Source of the DNA: JBFIHF01 sp964411125
Lineage (GTDB): Bacteria > Myxococcota_A > Bradymonadia > Bradymonadales > Bradymonadaceae
Reading direction: 5' to 3'
Assembly: GCA_964411125.1 (NCBI GenBank)
Contig: CAYPJU010000054.1
Location: 1-43,397 of the forward strand
DNA: 43,397 bases
The translations under genes and the position numbers were made by a program. Positions within the stretch are counted from its first letter, which is position 1. Every line of letters starts with the position of its first letter. The notes below the pieces were generated by a model. That model did not search any database. It worked only from the letters and a program-made list of their open reading frames with translations, and was not told where the DNA came from. Positions 32,975 through 40,712 of the stretch are shown here, piece after piece.

Positions 32975-33640
32975 TCAGTCCCCGACCTCGATCGACAGCG
33001 TTTCGAGCTGTCGGGCGAGCTCGGCGGTGACCCGCGCGACGTCGTGCTCGACGAGTTGTCCGCGACGGTATCCCTCGAGGAGCTCGGTCAGCTCGCCGAC
33101 CACCTCGGACACCGACCCGAGGATCTTGTCGCGCGTCGCGGACGCCCTCGCGGGCAGCTCGACGGCGGGCGGGTTCGCGGGCTCGATGTCCTGGGCCCGC
33201 AGGAAGTTCAGGGCGTCGCGCACCTGGCACGCTCTCTCGTGCGCGTACCACTGATCTTCTAGCCCCGACGCCCGGATCTCGTTGCGGAACCTTCGGAAGG
33301 CACCCCGGCCGTGGATCGAGTCGGCGATGCGCCGGGCGGTCTGCTGGTCCTCGATCGTCTGGACGAAGCTCGCCATCCGCTCCCACTCGTTCGCCTCGCT
33401 GTCGAGGAGCACGTACCGGAGCCCGTCGTCGAGCACCCGGCGGTAGCTCTCCATCTCGGTCTGCAACCATTCCGCAGTCGTCGGCCCGGTCTCCACGTCC
33501 TCGGAGAGGTTCACCGCGTCGCGCGTGAACGACAGGATCTCGCCGGTCGTCCGGTCGAGATACCGCTCGGTCTGCAGGTCGCTCCTGTCCAGGGCCCAGA
33601 TCAGCTCGTCCCAATCCTCGATCGCAAGACGGGTCTCCAT
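32975..33640 (-). CDS. UPF0158 family protein
   Basis: 221 residues. The N-terminal part has the UPF0158 pattern: E-R-Y-L-D-R-T-T-G-E-I-L (25-36), then I-E-D-Q-Q-T-A-R-R-I-A-D-S-I-H-G-R-G-A-F (~94-113) and F-R-N-E-I-R, W-Y-A-H-E-R-A. The C-terminal ~70 residues are an extra helical region rich in Glu, Leu and Val. No catalytic motif is recognised; function unknown. GAGAGAGG lies seven bases before the ATG. It precedes the murein endopeptidase gene by about 75-115 bases and probably starts that transcript. Confidence 0.75.
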   Translation of the reverse strand: METRLAIEDWDELIWALDRSDLQTERYLDRTTGEILSFTRDAVNLSEDVETGPTTAEWLQTEMESYRRVLDDGLRYVLLDSEANEWERMASFVQTIEDQQTARRIADSIHGRGAFRRFRNEIRASGLEDQWYAHERACQVRDALNFLRAQDIEPANPPAVELPARASATRDKILGSVSEVVGELTELLEGYRRGQLVEHDVARVTAELARQLETLSIEVGD

Positions 33641-33836
33641 ACCGCTACCTCTCTCGGTTGTGTGTTTTTCTCATCGTACACACCGCAAATTGGATCTGCC
33701 AGATGTGAGCACTACACTTCCGGGGAAACGCTCTCTCGTCCGTCCGAGGCCGAGCGTGGGCGGGGTCTCCGACCCCCCACGGGGAATTCGATCCGGGCGC
33801 GACGAGTTTCGAGAGCACCCGACCAGCGAGTGAGGG

Positions 33837-34724
33837 ATGCAGTACGACATCGCGGCTACGCGTGACCTCGTGTGGGTGCTTCAAAGCCCGCCGATGTTCC
33901 GGCACAAGACGGCCGTCCCCGACGACTGGGGGCGGCTCGAAATCGAGCGAAACCGGGGCCTCCTGTCGCGGCTCGACACGCCGGGTTCCCGGCTGCAAAA
34001 GGCGGTGGCTCGTCGGTCGACGAACAGGCTCGGCGAGTACTTCGAGATCCTCCTGCGCACGTGGCTCGAGGAGATCGGGCCGGCGCGTCTTCTCGGTTCC
34101 AACGTGCAGGTGCAGGGCTCGGCGGGCACCGTGGGCGAGTTCGATTTGCTCTTCGCGCGTGACCGCGCCGTCCACCACTGGGAGCTCGCCGTGAAGTACT
34201 ACCTCGGCTACCCGGGCAAGAGCGGGCCGCTCTGGATCGGACCGAACCCCGACGACGTGCTGCACGTGAAGTGGAAGAAGCTGCGCCGGCAGCAGTTGGC
34301 GCTCTCGCGCGACGCACGGTCCGAATACGTCTTGCGACGGCTGGGCGTTCGCCCGCCGATCCGTCCTCGCGCGTTCGTGAAGGGTTACCTCTTCGACGCC
34401 CTCGATCCGCGCTGGCGAACCCACGACCACCCGCACGTTCACCCCGACGCGCTGCGGGGGTTCTGGGTCCACCACGGCCAGCTCGCCGCGTTTTCTCCTC
34501 CGGTCTCCGACGACGTGCGGTGGATCCGGCTCGGGCGTCTCGCGTGGCTCGCCGACCCCGTCGTCGACGACGGGACCCGGCTCGATTCGCTGGAGGCGCT
34601 GTCGCAGCAGTTCCGGGACGAGCCGCTCCACGTCGCGGGAGTGGCTCCTCGCGACGACGGGACCTGGGAGACGGTCACCCGCGGATTCCTGGTCCCCGAC
34701 GGGTGGCCGGGGAAACTGGAGTAG
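33837..34724 (+). CDS. DUF1853 family protein, nuclease-like motif
   Basis: 295 residues. Family signatures are clear: R-L-G-E-Y-F-E-I-L-L-R-T-W-L (64-77), V-G-E-F-D-L-L-F (100-107) and H-W-E-L-A-V-K-Y-Y-L (114-123). D103, E116 and K120 recall the D...E...K core of PD-(D/E)xK nucleases, though the E-x3-K spacing is longer than the usual E-x-K. DUF1853 proteins have no established function. GAGGG directly abuts the ATG, an odd spacing; no better start is visible. The gene stands alone between a divergent UPF0158 gene and the VWA lipoprotein. Confidence 0.8.
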   Translation: MQYDIAATRDLVWVLQSPPMFRHKTAVPDDWGRLEIERNRGLLSRLDTPGSRLQKAVARRSTNRLGEYFEILLRTWLEEIGPARLLGSNVQVQGSAGTVGEFDLLFARDRAVHHWELAVKYYLGYPGKSGPLWIGPNPDDVLHVKWKKLRRQQLALSRDARSEYVLRRLGVRPPIRPRAFVKGYLFDALDPRWRTHDHPHVHPDALRGFWVHHGQLAAFSPPVSDDVRWIRLGRLAWLADPVVDDGTRLDSLEALSQQFRDEPLHVAGVAPRDDGTWETVTRGFLVPDGWPGKLE

Positions 34725-34885
34725 CGACCTCCCGACGATCGGTGAGAGGCCATCCAACTCGCTCCGTCCCCGTTTCTGGTCGAAACGGCGGATCCCCCCG
34801 CACAATCTCGTCCACAGCCTCTCCGCTCGCGGTTGGCATCACCGGTGCAATGTCGGCAGCCGAACCTCGAATCGTGGAGAAAGAG

Positions 34886-36406
34886 ATGATGATCAAACGA
34901 CATGTCGCCGTACTGGGAATCGCCGCAACCCTCGGGCTCGGAGCCTGCGGAGGCTACTCGATGGGGGCCGAGGACGGGGGCGTGTACTACCCGGGGACCG
35001 AAGAATACGTCGAATGGACGGAGAACACGTTCGTCGACGCCTCGGTCGAGAACACCTCGACCTTCTCGATCGACGTCGACACCGCCTCCTATACCCAGGT
35101 TCGAAACGACCTCGAGAACGGCATCAAGCCGCCGCCACAGAGCGTGCGTCCCGAGGAGTTCGCCAACTACTTCGACTACGAATACGTAGAGCCGAGCGGC
35201 GAGCATCCGTTCTCGATCAACCTCGAGGCTGCTCCGTCGGAGTTCGGCGCGATCCCCGGCGAGGTAGAAGGCGAGGAGCGCCCGCGGCATCTCTTGCGCG
35301 TCGGGCTGCGCGGGAAGCACATCGACAAGGCGGACATGAAGGACACGAACCTCGTCTTCCTCGTGGACACCTCGGGTTCGATGAAGGGGGAGAAGCTGAA
35401 GCTCGTCGAGTACGCGCTGCACACCCTGACCGACAATCTCCGCGAGACAGACACCATCGGCATCGTCACCTACGCCGGGAAAGAGCGGGTCCTCCTCGAG
35501 CCGACCGAGCTGAAGCGCGAGGGACGCATCCGACGACGCATCAACCGACTCACCGGCCTCGGCGGTGGCAGCACGAACGGCGAAGCCGGGATCGTGAAGG
35601 CGATGGAGATGTTGTTGCAGGTCGCCGAAGAGGGCGCCAACAACCGCGTCGTCATCCTCACCGACGGCGACTTCAACGTCGGTAAGTCGGGCGACCAGCT
35701 GGTCGACTACGTGAAGTCGTTCCGGGACGAGCATCTGTCGCTCACCGCCATCGGGGTCGGCAACGGAAACTTCAAGGACGCGACGATGGAGAACCTCGCC
35801 AAGGAGGCGAACGGGAACTACTTCTACCTCGACAGCGAGGCGGAGGCGGACCGCGTGTTCGGTCGCGACGTCGCTTCGACGCTGGAGGTGATCGCGAGCG
35901 ACGTGAAGATCCAGGTCGAGTTCGACGACACGGTCGTCGAGCGCTACCGCCTGATCGGCTACGAGAACCGCGTCCTCGACAACCGGGACTTCGAGAACGA
36001 CGCCAAGGACGCCGGCGAGATCGGCCCCGACCACCGCGTCACCGCATTCTACGAGGTGGAGCTCGCCGAGGACGCCTCGGCCGATGCGGCGCTGGCGCAG
36101 GTTCGCCTCCGATACAAGAAGCAGTTCGGGGAGGACTCGATCGAGCTGACGCAAGACCTGAAGATGAAGAACGTGCGAGCGACGTTCGACGAGGCTTCGG
36201 TCGACTTCCGCCTCGGCGCGGCGGTCGTCGAGTTCGCCGAAATTCTGCGCGAGTCGCAGCACACGACGGGCGCGAACCTCGACCGCATCGAAGAGATCGC
36301 GGGCGAAGCGATCGCGATCGAAGACGTCGACGAGTTCATCGAGCTGGTCGACGCAGCGCGCCCTTACTTCGATGGTTCCGAGGGTAGCGCTACTCCAGCG
36401 CCCTGA
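34886..36406 (+). CDS. VWA-domain lipoprotein (YfbK family)
   Basis: 506 residues from the ATG at 34886, which has GGAG six bases ahead. The signal sequence ends in the lipobox L-G-A-C. The N-terminal YfbK-type segment reads N-T-F-V-D-A-S-V-E-N, then T-F-S-I-D-V-D-T-A-S-Y. The von Willebrand factor A domain has a MIDAS, D161-T-S-G-S165, followed by the conserved Thr (G-G-S-T-N) and Asp (L-T-D-G-D) of the metal site. A DUF3520-type C-terminal domain follows. These lipoproteins are widespread in Gram-negatives; roles are poorly defined, probably calcium- or magnesium-dependent protein binding at the envelope. Convergent with the next gene, overlapping by 17 bases. Confidence 0.9.
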   Translation: MMIKRHVAVLGIAATLGLGACGGYSMGAEDGGVYYPGTEEYVEWTENTFVDASVENTSTFSIDVDTASYTQVRNDLENGIKPPPQSVRPEEFANYFDYEYVEPSGEHPFSINLEAAPSEFGAIPGEVEGEERPRHLLRVGLRGKHIDKADMKDTNLVFLVDTSGSMKGEKLKLVEYALHTLTDNLRETDTIGIVTYAGKERVLLEPTELKREGRIRRRINRLTGLGGGSTNGEAGIVKAMEMLLQVAEEGANNRVVILTDGDFNVGKSGDQLVDYVKSFRDEHLSLTAIGVGNGNFKDATMENLAKEANGNYFYLDSEAEADRVFGRDVASTLEVIASDVKIQVEFDDTVVERYRLIGYENRVLDNRDFENDAKDAGEIGPDHRVTAFYEVELAEDASADAALAQVRLRYKKQFGEDSIELTQDLKMKNVRATFDEASVDFRLGAAVVEFAEILRESQHTTGANLDRIEEIAGEAIAIEDVDEFIELVDAARPYFDGSEGSATPAP

Positions 36407-37403
36407 CACGCGCCTGCGTGATCGTCACTTCGTCGTTCACGTCGACGTCGACGATGTTGAAGCGCAGGTGGTCGTGGAACGCTCCCGGGCACCCGACCTG
36501 GTGCGCGCCGAAGGTGTAGTCGACGCGCATCAGTTGGTGCTTGTGCCCATGAAGGATCGGGGCGTGCGGGTCGAGGAGTTCCGCAGCTTCGAGCAGCTCG
36601 TCGGACCCATCCACGGGCCCCATGAATCCCCCGACACTCTCGATGTTGTAGCCATGCCAGTCGTCGGAGATGTGATGGTGGAGCGCGACGATCGTGCGCA
36701 TTCCCCGCGTCTCCGCCTGCTGCTTCTCCACCCAGTCGAGCTCTTCGGGATAGATGCGGCCGACCGAGTTCGGGAGCCATCGCTCCGCGAAATGACGGTC
36801 TTCGCGACGGTCTCGGTTCGAATCGAGCTCGATGATCGCCACCCCCTGCGGCAGCACTTTCAAGCGCGGTTCGCGACTGCCGACGACGTCGAAGAACTTC
36901 TCCATCGGCTCGGACGGCAGCCGCTCGTAGAGGTTGAAGCGGTCGTGGTTTCCGGCGACGACGGTGAGGTTTTCGGCGCCCCACCAGCCCGACACCTGTA
37001 GAATGGCGCGCATCTCGATGAACTCGGGCGCGAGCCCACAGTGGGCGACGTCGCCGGTGATGATGACGTGGTCCACCCCGAGGGTGTGGAACCCGACGAG
37101 CGATTTCTTCAGCAGGTTCGTGTAGAGCTTGCGCGCCGAGCGGTAGCGGTGGTTGAGCTGGTTCGCGATCGCGTTGATGAGGTGTGACACCTCGCCGAAG
37201 TGTTGCTTGGGCGACATGAAGTCCCGCATCCGCGTGGCGAGCTCGATCTCGCCGGGGACGTGCATGTCCGTGATCTGCGCGATACGCAGCTTCACGTCTT
37301 CGGGGCGCGCCAGCCGATGGCTGCGGCGGTGGTCCGTACTCCCCTTCCACTCGAAGAGAGCGTCGGGGCTCGGGCCGCCCGTTTTGTCACCGACGATACG
37401 CAT
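36390..37403 (-). CDS. Cytoplasmic metallophosphoesterase
   Basis: 337 residues from the ATG at 37403; the ATG at 37421 would add six. The five calcineurin-like metallophosphatase motifs are intact: D46-x-H48 in I-T-D-M-H-V, I-T-G-D-V-A-H, A-G-N-H-D-R, L-H-H-H-I-S and H-G-H-K-H-Q. No signal peptide. Substrate unknown. The ATG shares its bases with the preceding stop (TGATG), so it is coupled to the EcsC-domain gene. The C-terminal end overlaps the convergent VWA gene. Confidence 0.88.
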   Translation of the reverse strand: MRIVGDKTGGPSPDALFEWKGSTDHRRSHRLARPEDVKLRIAQITDMHVPGEIELATRMRDFMSPKQHFGEVSHLINAIANQLNHRYRSARKLYTNLLKKSLVGFHTLGVDHVIITGDVAHCGLAPEFIEMRAILQVSGWWGAENLTVVAGNHDRFNLYERLPSEPMEKFFDVVGSREPRLKVLPQGVAIIELDSNRDRREDRHFAERWLPNSVGRIYPEELDWVEKQQAETRGMRTIVALHHHISDDWHGYNIESVGGFMGPVDGSDELLEAAELLDPHAPILHGHKHQLMRVDYTFGAHQVGCPGAFHDHLRFNIVDVDVNDEVTITQARVRALE

Positions 37404-39604
37404 CAGAATCTCGACTCCCATGCAGGGTATTTGCGATCGAGGAACCGATCGGCGAGGACCGCCTGTGCCGCATCGCCGATGTCGTAGACGAGCGACGTGT
37501 TGAAGGCCGTCCCGAGCGCGCCGTCGAGGAACGGGGCCACGTACTTGACCATCCGCCGGGTGAAGCGCGGTCGCTGGTCACGGCGCACGATGCGTTCCAT
37601 CGCCCCCACCAACAGCGGCGGTCGCGACTGCATCCCGCCCATCTGGTTCCAGAGCATCCCGATCGTCGGACGGACGATCTGCGCGACCGCGCCCTGCCCG
37701 ATCGCCGCCAGCAAGATGCTCCTGCGCACGAGATAACCCTTGAGGGCGTCGCGAACTTCCTCCTCGCTGTGGTTCGCTCCCGCGACGCCCCCCAGAGCGA
37801 CCGCGAGGATGAGCGTACCGAGCTCGGGGTGCTCGCGTGGGTCGAAACCGTAGTACCAGCAGTGCCGCGCGCAGGTGTCGGCGATGAGCCCCATCAGGAA
37901 GGGGACGTCCATCACGGAACTGAGACCGCTGGTCCGCGCCGCGAGTGCGCCGGCGATTCCGCCGGCGACCGCGCCGACGGCGACGTCGCGACGTCTCCCC
38001 AACTGCAGCGCCTCCTCGATGCGTGGAATCGGGAGCTGGCCGATGTCCTCCCAGCGATCGACCGTGCACCCGACGGCATGCAGGTCGTCGAGCACTTGCT
38101 CGCTCATGTCCCGAGTCGCCGCGTGCTTCTCGAAGAACTGCGAAAAGTCGGCCGTGAGTCGGTCGACGAACTTGCTCTCCGCGATCCGAGTGATCGGCAG
38201 CGCGATCGGGAGGTCGAAGTTGGACAGCGCTTTCGCCATGCTGTTGGGGTTCGTCCGGCTCGTCTGGAAGTAACGAACTCGCGCCGCCGCATCTTTGTCG
38301 AGATGGACCACGGACACCCCGAGGAGGTCCGCATCGCGCGCGCCGAAGGTGGCCTCGTAGTCGCCGACGATCAGGAAGCGCTCCACGTCTTCGGGGCCGA
38401 GCCGCGCGTGTCGGGACCAGTCGACCTCGTGATGATGACGTCGCACGAATCGCACCGCCCCTTTCGAGAGGTGCATGCACTCCACGTAGAGGACGAGCAG
38501 TCGTTCGGTCGTCTGGTCGAGCGCCGCGAGCGACTCGAGCAGCTCCCCGAGCGGCTGCCGTGCCCCCGCCTCGAGGGTGAGCTCCAACAGACGCATCGCT
38601 CGAAAGGGGTTGCCCTCGGCCGTTCGGTCGACCTCGTCGATCAGCTCGACCAACGGGCGGTATCGTGCTCGCCGCACTTCGGCGAGCCGCGATCGGTAGA
38701 GCTCCTGGACACGCTCGCGGGGTGCGTCGAACAACTTCCGCGCGTCGTAGGCCCGAAACTGCTGGTTCAGGTGGGGGTCGTCCACGGTGAGCCGAATCGC
38801 AGCCTCGAAGACGGGTTCGAGCCACGAAGATCGCAGCTCGCCCGCGATCGCAGCACGTGCCATCAGCAAGAGCCACTCGCGGTTCTCGAAGGGGTTCAGC
38901 GCCGCCTTTGCGCACGCCTTTTCGAGCTTGGGCCGCGGCGAACCCGTGTACCAGGGGGCGTGGCGGCGGACGAACCGGAACCCCCCGAGGAGCGCCGGTA
39001 CGTGCGGCATCCCGGCGTCCAGGTGGAGTTCTCCCAACGCGACGAGGCTCCGATCCGCGAGGACCTCGGCCTCCGTCTTGCGCCGTGACAGTACCCGCAC
39101 CAGCTCGTAGATGAAGTGCATCTTGGTGGGGAGACCGAGCTCGACGAAGAGCGCCGACGCGCGCTCGTGCTCCGCCTCGGAGCCGTGACGCCAGAGCGCC
39201 AGCGTCGCCAGCGCCGCCTTCGGGTGCAGAGTGTGGCGAACCGATTGCGTCGTGTGCGCGATCATCCAGAGGATGTCACGATCCGCTTCGCCGAGCTTCG
39301 CGAACTCCTCCGCGTGCTGGACGTCCCAAAGCGGAAGCTCGCGGATCTTCGTCGTCGAGTACAGATAGCGGCTGTAGCCCAGGCGCCGACCCAGGTACGC
39401 CGTCAGGATCTCGCGCCGCTCCGTCGGGCGATCGCGAAAGTCCGCGCGGATCCGTTCGGCCATCTCCTCGGGGCCGATCGAGCCGAACAGGGCCCACCGA
39501 GCCTTGAAGTCGTCGGGGAGAGCTTCGAACGCTCGAACCACGACCTCGGAAACTTCGTCCAGCCCCGGCTCGCGCTCCAGCTCGTTGTCCGGTTCCACGC
39601 TCAT
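37403..39604 (-). CDS. Large protein with C-terminal EcsC domain
   Basis: 733 residues from the ATG at 39604; an in-frame ATG at 39622 adds six residues. Residues 1 to ~480 are helical, Arg/Leu-rich and have no recognised domain. The C-terminal ~230 residues fit the EcsC family: S-S-V-M-D-V-P-F-L-M-G-L-I-A-D-T-C, Y-Y-G-F-D-P, L-G-T-L-I-L-A-V-A-L-G-G, with glycine-rich amphipathic helices (G-A-V-A-G-G-I-A-G-A-L). EcsC proteins often associate with membranes; function poorly known. Fusion to the large helical N-terminal region is unusual. The metallophosphoesterase start overlaps its stop (TGATG). Confidence 0.75.
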   Translation of the reverse strand: MSVEPDNELEREPGLDEVSEVVVRAFEALPDDFKARWALFGSIGPEEMAERIRADFRDRPTERREILTAYLGRRLGYSRYLYSTTKIRELPLWDVQHAEEFAKLGEADRDILWMIAHTTQSVRHTLHPKAALATLALWRHGSEAEHERASALFVELGLPTKMHFIYELVRVLSRRKTEAEVLADRSLVALGELHLDAGMPHVPALLGGFRFVRRHAPWYTGSPRPKLEKACAKAALNPFENREWLLLMARAAIAGELRSSWLEPVFEAAIRLTVDDPHLNQQFRAYDARKLFDAPRERVQELYRSRLAEVRRARYRPLVELIDEVDRTAEGNPFRAMRLLELTLEAGARQPLGELLESLAALDQTTERLLVLYVECMHLSKGAVRFVRRHHHEVDWSRHARLGPEDVERFLIVGDYEATFGARDADLLGVSVVHLDKDAAARVRYFQTSRTNPNSMAKALSNFDLPIALPITRIAESKFVDRLTADFSQFFEKHAATRDMSEQVLDDLHAVGCTVDRWEDIGQLPIPRIEEALQLGRRRDVAVGAVAGGIAGALAARTSGLSSVMDVPFLMGLIADTCARHCWYYGFDPREHPELGTLILAVALGGVAGANHSEEEVRDALKGYLVRRSILLAAIGQGAVAQIVRPTIGMLWNQMGGMQSRPPLLVGAMERIVRRDQRPRFTRRMVKYVAPFLDGALGTAFNTSLVYDIGDAAQAVLADRFLDRKYPAWESRF

Positions 39605-39748
39605 GCGGACAAGGTAGCACATTTTGAAAGCGACGTGCTTTCGGTCACCCGAGCATTTTTTTTTCGGCGAGAGGGTTCGTCGGGAAAAGACGCCCCCGGG
39701 AGTCCCCGGATCGGAAACCGAAAGAAAGCCGAGCGTTTCCGAGCCTCG

Positions 39749-39777
39749 TTGACAATCGCGGGCCGGATCCGTATCGT
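39749..39777 (+). promoter_or_regulatory. Strong sigma70 promoter of the tRNA operon
   Basis: TTGACA (39749-39754, perfect), a 17-base spacer and TATCGT (39772-39777), 62 bases ahead of tRNA-Val. Confidence 0.7.
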
Positions 39778-39839
39778 CCCGGGCTCCACACGCGGGAAAA
39801 AAGTTTCCGCTTCCCGAGCGGAATTTTGCGTGTGTTTAC

Positions 39840-39911
39840 GGGCGTATAGCTCAGCGGGAGAGCAGCTGCCTTACAAGCAGCGGGTCACAGGTTCAATCCC
39901 TGTTGCGCCCA
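39840..39911 (+). tRNA. tRNA-Val(UAC)
   Basis: 72 bases fold into a full cloverleaf. Acceptor arms GGGCGTA and TGCGCCC, D arm GCTC/GAGC, anticodon stem GCTGC/GCAGC around CTTACAA (anticodon TAC), and TPsiC arm ACAGG-TTCAATC-CCTGT. The 3' CCA is not encoded. Confidence 0.95.
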
Positions 39912-40008
39912 TCGAAAGTTTGAGTTAATAAACTCGCCCGCTCGATGGAGCATCTGGCCAGGAAGGCCGATTCAGTCTCCTCGGGCAGCTCGACGAAGTC
40001 GAGCAACA

Positions 40009-40082
40009 GGGGTGGTAGTTCAGTCGGTTAGAATGCCGGCCTGTCACGCCGGAGGTCGCGGGTTCGAGTCCCGTCCACCCCG
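40009..40082 (+). tRNA. tRNA-Asp(GUC)
   Basis: 74 bases. Acceptor arms GGGGTGG and CCACCCC, anticodon stem CCGGC/GCCGG around CTGTCAC (anticodon GTC), TPsiC arm GCGGG-TTCGAGT-CCCGT, discriminator G as expected for Asp. CCA is not encoded. It follows tRNA-Val by 97 bases and shares its promoter and terminator. Confidence 0.96.
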
Positions 40083-40084
40083 CT

Positions 40085-40117
40085 AAAGAGCCAGCCGAAA
40101 GGCTGGCTCTTTTGTTT
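40085..40117 (+). terminator. Intrinsic terminator of the tRNA operon
   Basis: AGAGCCAGCC-GAAA-GGCTGGCTCT: a perfect 10-bp stem with a GAAA tetraloop followed by TTTGTTT, three bases after tRNA-Asp. Confidence 0.95.
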
Positions 40118-40126
40118 CTTGGGATT

Positions 40127-40254
40127 TGCGCCGGGCGGGACGCCCGCGCACCGATGTTGGCGCCGGGCGGGACGCCCGCGCACCGATGTTGGCGCCGGGC
40201 GGGACGCTCGCGCACCGATGTTGGCGCCCGCGGGACGCCCGCGCACCGACCATG
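40127..40254. repeat. Four tandem 32-bp repeats
   Basis: Units start at 40127, 40159, 40191 and 40223. Each reads GCGCCGGGCGGGACGCCCGC followed by GCACCGATGTTG; the last is diverged. The core GGGCGGGACGCCCGC is self-complementary. This is a GC-rich intergenic repeat of a kind spread through many bacterial genomes; 32 is not a multiple of three, so it is not a coding repeat. Confidence 0.9.
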
Positions 40255-40712
40255 CCGCCGGAACGAGGGTGTCGTTTTAGCTGAACACCGTGGGGCTTTG
40301 CCCCACACCCCACCAAGGATTGCATCCTTGGAACCGCGGATATTCTCACATTAGTCTGATAACATGTTGATTTCGTTGACTATGAGTTGTGAGGCTCGAG
40401 GGAGAAAACTTTGGGGTCCAGGGGAGAATCCCCTGGTGGGTTTGGGCGAAGCCCAACGGCCCCCCTTTCGCGACAGCCTCGTCCTCGCCCGGCTCGAGAA
40501 ATCGCTGAGCGGGCGTCCTGAGAATCGCATACACCTGCCTGCGTGAGCAGGCGTTTCGCGAAGCGAACGGTCACCGCACGCGCGAGCGTGCGGCGCTCGC
40601 ACCTCCTTCCCCCTACGCCACCTGAAACTTTCTGACGCTTCCCCCCACAGCGTTTCGTCGACCCGCCGTTTTCGATATGTTCCCGCCGTCACGAAGACGA
40701 CCCGGAGTTACC
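40255..40712. other. Gene-free stretch with hairpin repeats
   Basis: No gene is supported here. It contains the inverted-repeat element at 40290-40456, a relatively AT-rich centre, and from 40500 a GC-rich stretch with small inverted repeats such as CACCTGCCTGCGTGAGCAGG. The last bases hold the ribosome site of the next gene. Confidence 0.6.
40290..40456. repeat. Inverted pair of a two-hairpin repeat (BIME/MITE-like)
   Basis: The left copy has hairpins GTGGGGCTTTGCCCCAC (40290-40306) and CCAAGGATTGCATCCTTGG (40313-40331). The right copy, in opposite orientation, has CCAGGGGAGAATCCCCTGG (40418-40436) and TTGGGCGAAGCCCAA (40442-40456). The linkers also match when one is reversed (CACCCCACC against GGTGGGTTT). 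The centre contains CTCACATTAGTC and GACTATGAGTTGTGAG, which are loosely complementary. The whole unit is symmetric about ~40373 and encodes nothing. Confidence 0.7.

Noticed and set aside
32859..33614. N-terminal 250-residue extension of the murein endopeptidase frame
   Set aside because: It is an out-of-frame reading of the UPF0158 gene; the hydrophobic N-terminus at 32858 (or TTG at 32900) marks the real start.
40127..40254. 32-bp tandem repeats as a CRISPR array
   Set aside because: The copies are directly abutting with no unique spacers and there are no cas genes.
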